DNA from: Actinobacteria bacterium UBA5176
GTDB taxonomy: Bacteria; Actinomycetota; UBA4738
Length of the DNA stretch: 15,621 nucleotides
Assembly (NCBI GenBank): GCA_002413305.1
Contig: DHWS01000088.1
Span: 1 to 15,621 of the forward strand
Direction: 5' to 3'
Shown here: in pieces, positions 6,384-12,667 of the stretch
Layout: each line of letters opens with the position of its first letter
Position numbering within the stretch: position 1 is the first letter of the stretch
Position numbers and translations under genes: made by a program
Notes under the pieces: generated by a model
Databases searched by the model: none
What the model saw: only the letters and a program-made list of their open reading frames with translations
Told to the model about the DNA's origin: nothing

Positions 6384-6412
6384 ACGGTAGCCCCGGGCCG
6401 GTGGGTCGTCAA
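6384..6412 (-). promoter_or_regulatory. Promoter of the rrf2 gene
   Basis: On the minus strand a TTGACG -35 box (6407-6412) is separated by exactly 17 bp from a TACCGT -10 box (6384-6389). The -10 lies 18 nt before the rrf2 ATG, which leaves a short leader containing the ribosome binding site. This is the best promoter match in the window. Confidence 0.7.
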
Positions 6413-6422
6413 TCGGCCGTCC

Positions 6423-6440
6423 GCGGGCGCTTGGGCCCGC
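6423..6440 (-). terminator. Short hairpin at the end of the AI-2E-type gene
   Basis: GCGGGC (6423-6428) pairs with GCCCGC (6435-6440) around a 6-nt loop. It overlaps the first base of the transporter stop and sits just upstream of the rrf2 promoter. With a 6-bp stem and no T-run it is only a weak terminator candidate. Confidence 0.35.
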
Positions 6441-7741
6441 TAGACGGTCCGCATCCTTCGCCGGCGCTCCTCGGGCTCGTCGCCGTCCTCGGGCTCGGCG
6501 CCATCCGCCGCGGGTGTCGAAGGGGGGCCGTTCGGCGCCGCGGTCGGCGCCTCCGGTGCGGGAAGAGGAGGCACCACCGGTTGCTCGGCCTCGATCTCCC
6601 GTTCGACCATCGACTCGACGGGCGGCGGCCACTGTGAGCGCGTGTCCCAGAAGAACAAGAACAGCACCTTGACCGCCGCCACGGCCGGAACGATCAGCAG
6701 CATCCCCCACAGACCGAGCAGGGCGCCTCCGACCAGCAGGGACAGCAGGACGGTGACCGGATGCATGCGCGAGGCCCGGCTGAGCAGACGGGGGCTCAGC
6801 AGCCGCTGGTCGAGCTGCTGCACAAGGATCAGCACGATCACGGACGCGAGGGCCAGCCGCCAGCCCCCCGGAGTATGAAACAACCCCAGGCCGTGCCGGC
6901 TCGACGTCAGCGCGACGAACAGCACTGGGATCGCGGCGATCACCGTTCCGATCAGAGGGACCAGCGCGAAGAGACCGGTGATGGCCCCGAGCAACGCGAA
7001 GTACGGCAGCCCGATGATGTAGAAGCCGGCCATCGAGACCAGGCCGATGATGAGCGCGGCGATGAGCTGGCCGCGGAAGAACCCTCCCACGGTGGCCCCG
7101 ACCCGGCCGGCCACCTCGTTGACCTCCTCCCGCCGGGTGGCGGGGATGAGCCCTTCGGCCCCCCGCCGGATCTTGGGCAGGTCGACCAGCAGGTAGAACG
7201 CGATCAGGGGGCCGAGGACCAGCACGAACGCCAGCCGAACCACGCCTGACGTGAACGAGGTGAGGCGCCCGAAGAAGTTGAAGGCGCTCCCCTTGCCCGG
7301 CTCGAACGCCGCGAGGACCGACTTCGCGTCCAGGTTCAGCCCGAGCCGGTCCGATACGGATTGCAGCCAGCTCTGGGCCCGGCTGAGCAGCGCGGGAACC
7401 CCGTGCACGAACTGCGTCACCTGGTGCGTCACCACGACGCTCAGGTAGGCGATCGCCGTGCCGATCGCGGTCAGCACCACGAGGTAGACGAGCAGGGTAC
7501 CCCAGATGCGGGGGACCCTGCGGCGCTGGAGCTCGTTGACCAGCGGGTTCAGCAGGTACACGACGATCAGGGCAACCACGATCGGCGGGAAGATGACCCG
7601 GATCGGGTACAGGGCGTAGCGGTACACCACCCACAGGAGGATCAGGACCCCGATCACCGACCATGCCAGCAGGCCCCATCGGGCCGCGCGCGCGACGAAC
7701 GGGTTCGAGAGGAACGGGCCGCGGTCCCGGTTCTCCGCCAC
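6440..7741 (-). CDS. AI-2E family transporter-like membrane protein
   Basis: A 433-residue polytopic membrane protein of the AI-2E/TqsA/PerM family, whose members have been tied to autoinducer-2 export, Na+/H+ antiport or general efflux; the substrate here is unknown. Membrane segments are visible at about residues 23-43, 48-68, 82-105, 170-190, 235-290 (several), 313-335 and 348-385. The family signature region is around G-G-F-F-R-G-Q-L-I-A-A-L-I-I-G-L and F-A-L-V-P-L-I-G-T-V-I-A-A-I-P. Residues after about 390 form a Pro/Ala/Glu-rich cytoplasmic tail ending in RRRRMRTV, which is longer than usual. The start is GTG at 7741. No ribosome binding site is present, but TAAGCT lies 6 nt before it, so the transcript may be leaderless. 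Confidence 0.9.
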   Translation of the reverse strand: MAENRDRGPFLSNPFVARAARWGLLAWSVIGVLILLWVVYRYALYPIRVIFPPIVVALIVVYLLNPLVNELQRRRVPRIWGTLLVYLVVLTAIGTAIAYLSVVVTHQVTQFVHGVPALLSRAQSWLQSVSDRLGLNLDAKSVLAAFEPGKGSAFNFFGRLTSFTSGVVRLAFVLVLGPLIAFYLLVDLPKIRRGAEGLIPATRREEVNEVAGRVGATVGGFFRGQLIAALIIGLVSMAGFYIIGLPYFALLGAITGLFALVPLIGTVIAAIPVLFVALTSSRHGLGLFHTPGGWRLALASVIVLILVQQLDQRLLSPRLLSRASRMHPVTVLLSLLVGGALLGLWGMLLIVPAVAAVKVLFLFFWDTRSQWPPPVESMVEREIEAEQPVVPPLPAPEAPTAAPNGPPSTPAADGAEPEDGDEPEERRRRMRTV

Positions 7742-7747
7742 GGGGGC

Positions 7748-7753
7748 AGCTTA
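7748..7753 (-). promoter_or_regulatory. -10 element of leaderless AI-2E-type gene promoter
   Basis: TAAGCT on the minus strand fits TANNNT and ends 6 nt before the GTG start, with no ribosome binding site between. One arm of an 8-bp inverted repeat abuts it on the upstream side. Confidence 0.4.
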
Positions 7754-7788
7754 CGCTCGAAACCCGTCGCGGTCGCCACCTTCGAGCG
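7754..7788. repeat. Inverted repeat between divergent promoters
   Basis: CGCTCGAA (7754-7761) and TTCGAGCG (7781-7788) are exact reverse complements separated by 19 bp. The left arm touches the -10 box of the minus-strand gene and the right arm covers the -35 position of the plus-strand promoter, so a bound regulator could act on both. Confidence 0.4.
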
Positions 7789-7802
7789 CGTTTCGGCGTG
7801 GG

Positions 7803-7808
7803 TAGAGT
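7803..7808 (+). promoter_or_regulatory. -10 element before otsA leader ORF
   Basis: TAGAGT fits TANNNT and ends 7 nt before an ATG at 7816 that opens a 12-codon frame overlapping the otsA GTG. The spacing suits a leaderless transcript beginning at that ATG. Confidence 0.45.
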
Positions 7809-7815
7809 TGCCGCC

Positions 7816-7854
7816 ATGGTGCCGTCTCGCATCCTCGTCCGCGAGCGCCTGTGA
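7816..7854 (+). CDS. Possible 12-residue leader peptide of otsA
   Basis: ATG at 7816 starts the frame MVPSRILVRERL, which ends in a TGA that overlaps the otsA GTG as GTGA (7851-7854). A -10 box 7 nt upstream suggests a leaderless mRNA beginning at this ATG. otsA itself has no ribosome binding site, so ribosomes ending on this mini-ORF could restart on otsA. This is inferred from position only; a peptide this short could be chance. Confidence 0.35.
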   Translation: MVPSRILVRERL

Positions 7855-9278
7855 CCGGCCGGCCGGTCGTCGTCGCTTCGAACCGGGGACCGGTTTCGTT
7901 CGTCCGGGACCCCGTCTCCGGAGAGGTCTCGGCGCGTCGGGGGGCGGGGGGGCTGGTCACCGCGCTGGGTGGGGCACTCCGGATCGCCGGAGGGACGTGG
8001 ATCGCCGCGGCCATGTCCGACGAGGACCGCGCGCACGCACTCCGGGGCGGGGCGGATCTCGACGACGCCGGCTTTCGTCTTCGCTCTCTCGCGTTCGACC
8101 CGGTCCGGTACGACGACTTCTACAACTCCATCTCGAACGGCGTGCTGTGGTTCACCCATCATCTGCTGTGGGAGCCGGCCCGGACGCCGCGGTTCGACGA
8201 GCGGACGTTCTCGGCCTGGGAGTCCTACCGGGCGGTCAACGCCGGGTTCGCCGACGCGCTGGCCGAGGCCGGAGACGATCCGGCCTTCCTCGTGCAGGAC
8301 TACCACCTCGCGCTCGTGCCGGCGATGCTCCGCGAACGCGTCCCGAGTGCGCGGATCGCCCACTTCAGCCACATCCCGTTCGCCGCCCCCGGCTTCTTCC
8401 GGATCCTGCCGCAACGCATCCGTACCGAGGTGCTGCGCGGGCTGCTTGGCGCCAACGTCCTGGGCTTCCAGGCTCGCATGTGGGCCGACAACTTCCTTCT
8501 GTGCTGCCGGGACCTGGACGGCGCACGGGTGAACCTGACGCGGCGGACGATCCGGTGGGAGGGCAGGGAGGTCCGCGTCAGGATCAACCCTATCTCGATC
8601 GAGGTCGAACCCCTCCGGGAGGTCGCCCGCTCACCGGAGGTGGCGAACCGCAAGCGACGGATCGCGCGATCACGGGGCGACCGCCGCCTGCTGCTCCGGG
8701 TCGACCGCGCGGAGCTCTCCAAGAACATCCTCCGTGGGTTCCTCGCCTACGAGCTGTTCCTCCGCCGCCACCCGGAGTGGCGCGGCCGCGTGGTGTTCCT
8801 GGCGCTCCTCAACCCGTCACGCGAGGCGATCCCCGAGTACCGGACCTATCTGGACGAGTGCCTGGAGATCGTCGGCCGCATCAACGAGGAGTTCGGGGAC
8901 CGACACCGGATGCCGATCGTCACGTCGGTGAAGGACGACTTCCCGCTCTCCGTGGCCGCGTACACCATGTACGACGCCCTCATGGTCAACCCGGTCCTGG
9001 ACGGGATGAACCTGGTGGCCAAAGAGGGGCCCATCCTGAACCGACGGCGGGGAGCGCTGATCCTGTCCACGAACGCCGGGGCGTTCGACGAGCTCGGGCG
9101 CCACGCGATCCCGGTGGATCCGTTCGACCTCCTCGACCAGGCCGAGGCCATCCGCCGGGCGCTGGAGATGCCGGCGGACGAACGCGCACGGCGGGCCAGG
9201 GGGCTCCGGGCGGCCGTGCGCCGCAACCCGCTGGACCGATGGGTGCGTTCGCAGCTCGACGACCTCGAACGAACCTGA
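7851..9278 (+). CDS. otsA: Trehalose-6-phosphate synthase (GT20)
   Basis: A 475-residue retaining glycosyltransferase that joins UDP-glucose (or another NDP-glucose) to glucose-6-phosphate in the cytoplasm, the first step of the OtsAB trehalose pathway. GT20 landmarks are all present: N-terminal A-S-N-R-G-P-V and the R-R-G-A-G-G-L loop (Gly33-Gly34); QDYHLALVPAML with Asp150; H-F-S-H-I-P-F with His174; the donor-phosphate pair Arg283 and Lys291 in L-R-V-D-R-A-E-L-S-K-N; and D-G-M-N-L-V-A-K-E (384-392). The S-K-N version of the usual Y-S-K-G block is a small divergence. The length is normal. The start is GTG at 7851 without a ribosome binding site, overlapping a mini-ORF stop. It converges on otsB with an 8-bp gap, so the two pathway genes are separate transcripts. 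Confidence 0.93.
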   Translation: MTGRPVVVASNRGPVSFVRDPVSGEVSARRGAGGLVTALGGALRIAGGTWIAAAMSDEDRAHALRGGADLDDAGFRLRSLAFDPVRYDDFYNSISNGVLWFTHHLLWEPARTPRFDERTFSAWESYRAVNAGFADALAEAGDDPAFLVQDYHLALVPAMLRERVPSARIAHFSHIPFAAPGFFRILPQRIRTEVLRGLLGANVLGFQARMWADNFLLCCRDLDGARVNLTRRTIRWEGREVRVRINPISIEVEPLREVARSPEVANRKRRIARSRGDRRLLLRVDRAELSKNILRGFLAYELFLRRHPEWRGRVVFLALLNPSREAIPEYRTYLDECLEIVGRINEEFGDRHRMPIVTSVKDDFPLSVAAYTMYDALMVNPVLDGMNLVAKEGPILNRRRGALILSTNAGAFDELGRHAIPVDPFDLLDQAEAIRRALEMPADERARRARGLRAAVRRNPLDRWVRSQLDDLERT

Positions 9279-9286
9279 CCCCCGTT

Positions 9287-10051
9287 TCAGTCAGCCGCCA
9301 GCGGACCCAGGAACTCGAGCAGTGCAGCCGGGCCGTTGACCGCGACGTCGGCCGCTACCAGCAGCTCACCGGGAGTCTCCGGCAGACGCACCGCGACCTT
9401 CAGTGTCGGGACGCCCCCTGCTCGGAGGCGGTCCAGTGCCGCGAACGCCTCGAGGTCGGCCACGTCGTCTCCCGCGTACAGACAGGCGGCCAGGGCGTGG
9501 ATCGACGCTTCGCGCTCGATCAACGCTCCCTTCCCGGGGGCGTGTTTCGGCGCGAGCTCCAGGACCATCTTGCCGGTGAGGACCGACAGGCCGAACCGAG
9601 CCGCCAGCCCGGACAGCCGGTGGCGCAGCACGCGTTCGGCCGACTGGGGGATCGGCGCGCTCCGGTAGTGGAGGGCCAGCGAGTGGTGCTTGTCCTCGAC
9701 CCACACGCCGGGGATCGAGGCGGCCACGATCTCTGCGTCGGGTAGCGCGGCTCGGAGTGTCGGATCGGCCTCGGTCTCGTCGAGCCCGTACACACCGAAC
9801 ACCCTCACGGCCGGCGTCCCGATCCACTGCCGGATGTCGGACGCGCGCCGGCCGGACACGATGGCCACCAACTCGAACTTTGCCGCCAGTCTGGCCAGGA
9901 GCGCCGGAGCCTTCGACAGCGGCCGGGCGAGCTCGGGGCGAGCCACGATCGGGGCCAGTGTGCCGTCGAAGTCCAGGAAGAGGCCCGCGCGGGAACGGCG
10001 TTCGAGAAGTGGGACGAGCTCGGCTGCGGCTGTCTGCGCTTGATCCGTCAG
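9287..10051 (-). CDS. otsB: Trehalose-6-phosphate phosphatase
   Basis: A HAD-superfamily phosphatase of about 254 residues that removes phosphate from trehalose-6-phosphate, the second OtsAB step. Motif I is L-F-L-D-F-D-G-T-L-A-P (Asp27 nucleophile, Asp29), motif II is I-V-S-G-R-R at 64-69, motif III lies in L-T-G-K-M-V-L-E-L, and the Mg2+ acid motif is A-G-D-D-V-A-D-L-E-A-F. The length is normal for OtsB. The start is odd: no ATG, GTG or TTG lies in frame near the beginning of the domain. I propose CTG at 10051, which overlaps the TGA of the upstream LytR_C gene as CTGA, the same geometry as the ATGA/GTGA overlaps elsewhere in the window. A frameshift fusion or a sequencing error is the alternative. 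Confidence 0.88.
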   Translation of the reverse strand: MTDQAQTAAAELVPLLERRSRAGLFLDFDGTLAPIVARPELARPLSKAPALLARLAAKFELVAIVSGRRASDIRQWIGTPAVRVFGVYGLDETEADPTLRAALPDAEIVAASIPGVWVEDKHHSLALHYRSAPIPQSAERVLRHRLSGLAARFGLSVLTGKMVLELAPKHAPGKGALIEREASIHALAACLYAGDDVADLEAFAALDRLRAGGVPTLKVAVRLPETPGELLVAADVAVNGPAALLEFLGPLAAD

Positions 10052-10593
10052 GGGCTCGAAGAGGCCGAGATGAAGTCCGAGCCGAGGATCACGGTCACGT
10101 CGGCCGTAGAGCTCAGGCTCGTGGGGGCGACCTTGAGCTGGGCTCGGGGGAAGTAGTGCTGCTGGAGGTACGTGGCGGCGTTCTTGAAGGCCGCCTTGTA
10201 GTAGACGATCGTCGCGGCGATCGCGGGCCGCTGATCGCCGGGCAGCTGAACCTTGTAGCCGGCGCTCTGCAGGGTCTGCGTCGTGCTGGTGGCCAGGCCG
10301 ACCTTCGACGTCCCGTTCAGGACCTTGACAGTGACCCCGGTGATCTGCGGGGAGGCGCTCGGGGTCGGGCTCGGGCTGCTGCGGCTGGGGGTCGGGCTCA
10401 CGCTCGGGGAGGGGCTGACGTGGACCTTCGGCCGGGCGGTGACCACGTCTTGGCTCGCGTTGACCGGGAAGGCCTTCTTCAGCGCGACCACGCCGAGGAC
10501 GACCGCGGCCACGAGGATGATCGCCCGGAGCGTCGACGTGCCCATCGAGAGGTACCAGCTCCTCTTCGTCGGTGGTTCGTGGTTCCCGGTCAT
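10048..10593 (-). CDS. LytR_C domain membrane protein (VirR-like)
   Basis: A 181-residue single-pass membrane protein. Residues 1-22 are cytoplasmic, 23-41 are a membrane helix (RAIILVAAVVLGVVAL), about 57-83 are a Ser/Pro-rich extracellular linker, and about 84-175 form a LytR_C domain beginning V-T-V-K-V-L-N-G-T-S-K-V-G-L-A. Stand-alone LytR_C proteins occur in actinobacteria; the arrangement after a DUF3263 gene matches Rv0430-Rv0431 of Mycobacterium tuberculosis, where Rv0431 (VirR) affects vesicle release and envelope integrity. An envelope role is therefore likely but inferred. The start is ATG 10593, 32 bp after the DUF3263 stop, with a weak GTGAAG site; a second methionine at residue 17 is possible. 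The stop overlaps the proposed otsB start. Confidence 0.87.
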   Translation of the reverse strand: MTGNHEPPTKRSWYLSMGTSTLRAIILVAAVVLGVVALKKAFPVNASQDVVTARPKVHVSPSPSVSPTPSRSSPSPTPSASPQITGVTVKVLNGTSKVGLATSTTQTLQSAGYKVQLPGDQRPAIAATIVYYKAAFKNAATYLQQHYFPRAQLKVAPTSLSSTADVTVILGSDFISASSSP

Positions 10594-10625
10594 CTTCACG
10601 TGCGCCGTACACAACGATGCGGCGG

Positions 10626-10904
10626 TCAGCCGCTCTGGCCGAGCCTCCGCGCGAACCGCTTCTTCCTCCGCGCCTCCCGAAGGCGACGGAGCCGCTGGAC
10701 CAGCACCGGATCGTACTGCAGGGCCTCGGGCCGGTCGATCAGCCGGTTCAGCAGCTGATAATAACGTGCCGGAGACAGGCCGAACCGCTCGCGCACCGCA
10801 CCGGCCTTGGAGGGTGAGGTCGAAGGCCACGCCCGCTCGAAATCGAGGACGCCGTGCCAGTCTTCCCTGGTCGTTTCGGCGTCGTCGGTCGGGTCACGCA
10901 ACAT
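10626..10904 (-). CDS. DUF3263 family protein
   Basis: A 92-residue basic protein matching DUF3263, a small actinobacterial family. The core is L-D-F-E-R-A-W at residues 20-26, then A-V-R-E-R-F-G-L-S-P-A-R-Y-Y-Q-L-L-N-R-L-I at 36-56, D-R-P-E-A-L-x-x-D-P-x-L-V-x-R-L-R-R-L-R at 57-76, and an Arg/Lys-rich tail. The middle looks like a helix-turn-helix (G-L-S-P-A-R-Y-Y-Q-L-L-N), so DNA binding is plausible though unproven as far as I know. The ATG at 10904 gives the usual family length; a TACTGT -10-like box lies 16 nt before it, and an odd 13-bp inverted repeat GTCCGG-T-CCGGAC (10910-10922) sits in between. It heads the DUF3263, LytR_C, otsB series and follows glutamate dehydrogenase by 41 bp. 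Confidence 0.88.
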   Translation of the reverse strand: MLRDPTDDAETTREDWHGVLDFERAWPSTSPSKAGAVRERFGLSPARYYQLLNRLIDRPEALQYDPVLVQRLRRLREARRKKRFARRLGQSG

Positions 10905-10945
10905 GTGGTGTCCGGTCCGGACAGTACCACGAGATGCTGGGCCGC

Positions 10946-12193
10946 TTACGGATACAGACCGCGGGTCATATGGGCCTCGGCGACCCGCTGGACACCGAGC
11001 ATCGTGGCGGCGGTGCGCATCCGGATCTTCCGTTCCTCGGCCAGGGCCAGAACGTCGACGTAGGACTGCTCCATGATCCGGCGGAGGCGTTCGTTCACCT
11101 CGTCCTCGGTCCAGTAGTAGGCCTGAAGGTCCTGGACCCACTCGAAGTACGAGACCGTCACCCCGCCGGCGTTGGCCAGGATGTCGGGGACGACGGGGAT
11201 GCCGCGGTCCTCGAAGATGTCGTCGGCCTCGGGCAGCGTCGGCCCGTTCGCCGCCTCCACGATCACGGTCGCCTTCACATCTTCCGCGTTCTGCGCGGTG
11301 AGCACGCCCTCCAGCGCGGCCGGGATCAGGACGTCGCACTCGAGCGTCAGGAGCTGGTCGTTCGTCACGGTCTCGCCGCCCTCGTAGCCGACCACCGAGC
11401 CCGAATCGCGGGCGTGCGCGCGCAGGGCCCCCGGGTTGAGCCCCTCCGGGTTGTAGATCCCGCCCTTGACGTCCGAGACGCCGACCACCGTACAGCCCTG
11501 TTCGTTCATGAGATCGACCGTCCCGCCGCCCACGTTGCCGAACCCCTGCACCACGATCCGGGCGTCCTCGACCGACATCCCCCGATGCTTGAGGGTGGCC
11601 AGCGTGGTGTAGGTGACCCCGCGAGCGGTGGCCAGCGGCCGGCCCGCGGAGCCGCCGATCGCCATCGGCTTGCCGGTCACCACGCCCGGGACCGAGTAGC
11701 CCTCCCGGGTCGAATACGTATCCATGATCCATGCCATGATCTGCGGGTTCGTGCCCAGATCGGGAGCGGGGATGTCTTTCTCCGGGCCGATGAACGGCAG
11801 GATCTCGTTGGCGAAGCGGCGGGTCATGCGCTGGAGTTCGTTCTGGGACATGACATTCGGGTCGCAGAGCACGCCTCCCTTCGCGCCACCGAATGGGATC
11901 CCCACCACCGCACACTTCCATGTCATCCACATGGCCAGGGCCTTCACCTCGTCCAGGTTGACCTGCGGGTGGTAGCGGATGCCGCCCTTCGACGGGCCGC
12001 GGGACGTGTTGTGGTGGACCCGGTAGCCCTTGAAGACCCTGATCGTCCCGTCGTCCATGCGGGTCGGTACGGCGACCTCCAGCGCCCGCCTCGGCGTCCG
12101 GAGGATCTCGAGGACGCCCGGGTCGAGGTTCAACTCACGGGCCGCGTCCTCCAGCTGCTGGAGCGCGACCTCCCACGGTGATGTGTTCTCCAC
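10946..12193 (-). CDS. gdhA: Glutamate dehydrogenase (Glu/Leu/Phe/Val family)
   Basis: A 415-residue oxidoreductase that interconverts glutamate with 2-oxoglutarate plus ammonia, matching the length of hexameric enzymes. Landmarks are P-S-K-G-G-I-R-Y-H-P (Lys69), the substrate lysines Lys93 in M-T-W-K-C-A and Lys105 in P-F-G-G-A-K-G-G, the catalytic Asp145 in I-P-A-P-D-L-G-T, and the Rossmann turn G-F-G-N-V-G-G-G at 217-224. Coenzyme choice cannot be read safely. I chose GTG 12193 because AAGGAG lies 9 nt upstream; the frame stays open beyond it, and an ATG at 12262 overlaps the promoter. The leader contains a hairpin. It is divergent from the DUF2630 gene. The symbol is by family; a valine or leucine dehydrogenase is less likely given the P-A-P-D-L-G-T block and overall length. 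Confidence 0.93.
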   Translation of the reverse strand: MENTSPWEVALQQLEDAARELNLDPGVLEILRTPRRALEVAVPTRMDDGTIRVFKGYRVHHNTSRGPSKGGIRYHPQVNLDEVKALAMWMTWKCAVVGIPFGGAKGGVLCDPNVMSQNELQRMTRRFANEILPFIGPEKDIPAPDLGTNPQIMAWIMDTYSTREGYSVPGVVTGKPMAIGGSAGRPLATARGVTYTTLATLKHRGMSVEDARIVVQGFGNVGGGTVDLMNEQGCTVVGVSDVKGGIYNPEGLNPGALRAHARDSGSVVGYEGGETVTNDQLLTLECDVLIPAALEGVLTAQNAEDVKATVIVEAANGPTLPEADDIFEDRGIPVVPDILANAGGVTVSYFEWVQDLQAYYWTEDEVNERLRRIMEQSYVDVLALAEERKIRMRTAATMLGVQRVAEAHMTRGLYP

Positions 12194-12227
12194 AGCGTTC
12201 GACTCCTTCACGTCCGGCTCCCATCCA

Positions 12228-12247
12228 GGAGCCTCGCCGGAGGCTCC
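12228..12247 (-). promoter_or_regulatory. Hairpin in the glutamate dehydrogenase leader
   Basis: GGAGCCTC and GAGGCTCC form a perfect 8-bp stem around a 4-nt loop. It lies between the predicted -10 box and the ribosome binding site, so it would form near the 5' end of the mRNA. Confidence 0.45.
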
Positions 12248-12260
12248 GTGCAGGGGGCCC

Positions 12261-12266
12261 ATAGTA
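12261..12266 (-). promoter_or_regulatory. -10 element of the glutamate dehydrogenase promoter
   Basis: TACTAT on the minus strand is a near-consensus -10. No convincing -35 is seen at 16-18 bp. Transcription from it would give a leader of about 60 nt before GTG 12193. Confidence 0.5.
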
Positions 12267-12365
12267 GCCCCGCGGTCTGCCCGGAAGCATCGTTCCCGTC
12301 CGGATGAAAGGATGGACGCGAACGCTGCGTTGTGGAACAGGGAAGCTCGAGGAGGGAGGCGCTCC

Positions 12366-12608
12366 ATGGAGGACAAGGAAGTCATCGACCGCATCAACGG
12401 CCTCGCCGACGAGGAGCACGCGCTCTTCGAGAAGGAGTCCGCAGGCACGATCAGCCGGGCCGAACGCACGAGGCTCACCGAGATCGGGCTCCAGCTGGAC
12501 CAGTGCTGGGACCTGCTGCACCAGCGGCGGGCGCGCCGGAACGCAGGGCTCGATCCCGACCAGGCCTCGATCCGGGATGTCACGACCGTCGAGGGGTACG
12601 TGGACTAA
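12366..12608 (+). CDS. DUF2630 family protein
   Basis: An 80-residue, highly charged, helical protein matching DUF2630: M-E-D-K-E-V-I-D-R-I-N-G-L-A-D-E-E-H at the start, L-Q-L-D-Q-C-W-D-L-L-H-Q-R-R-A-R-R at about residues 42-58, and D-P-D-Q-A-S-I-R ahead of the ending V-E-G-Y-V-D. It is probably a helical hairpin, as two long amphipathic helices are separated by G-T-I-S-R-A-E-R. The family function is unknown. I chose ATG 12366 because GGAGGGAGG lies about 6 nt upstream and family members begin M-x-D; an in-frame ATG at 12312 is less likely. It is followed by the oxidoreductase gene after 59 bp on the same strand. Confidence 0.88.
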   Translation: MEDKEVIDRINGLADEEHALFEKESAGTISRAERTRLTEIGLQLDQCWDLLHQRRARRNAGLDPDQASIRDVTTVEGYVD

Positions 12609-12667
12609 GAGGGGACCATTGGGACGCGGGCACGGGGAGTCGAGGCGCGAGCGAAGGAGCCAATGCG

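Noticed and set aside
5889..8414. An 841-codon minus-strand frame continuous with the Rrf2 gene
   Set aside because: Only the last 158 codons are Rrf2. The rest is out of frame with the AI-2E-type gene and antisense to otsA, a GC-rich artefact; the promoter and ribosome binding site mark the real start at 6365.
7361..9745. A 794-codon plus-strand frame
   Set aside because: It is antisense to the transporter and otsB and out of frame with otsA; its composition is low-complexity Arg/Pro/Gly/Asp.
10052..10612. Extending otsB upstream in its open frame to 10612
   Set aside because: The extension is out-of-frame shadow of the LytR_C gene, with Arg/Pro/Asp-rich nonsense sequence; OtsB of 254 residues is already normal length.
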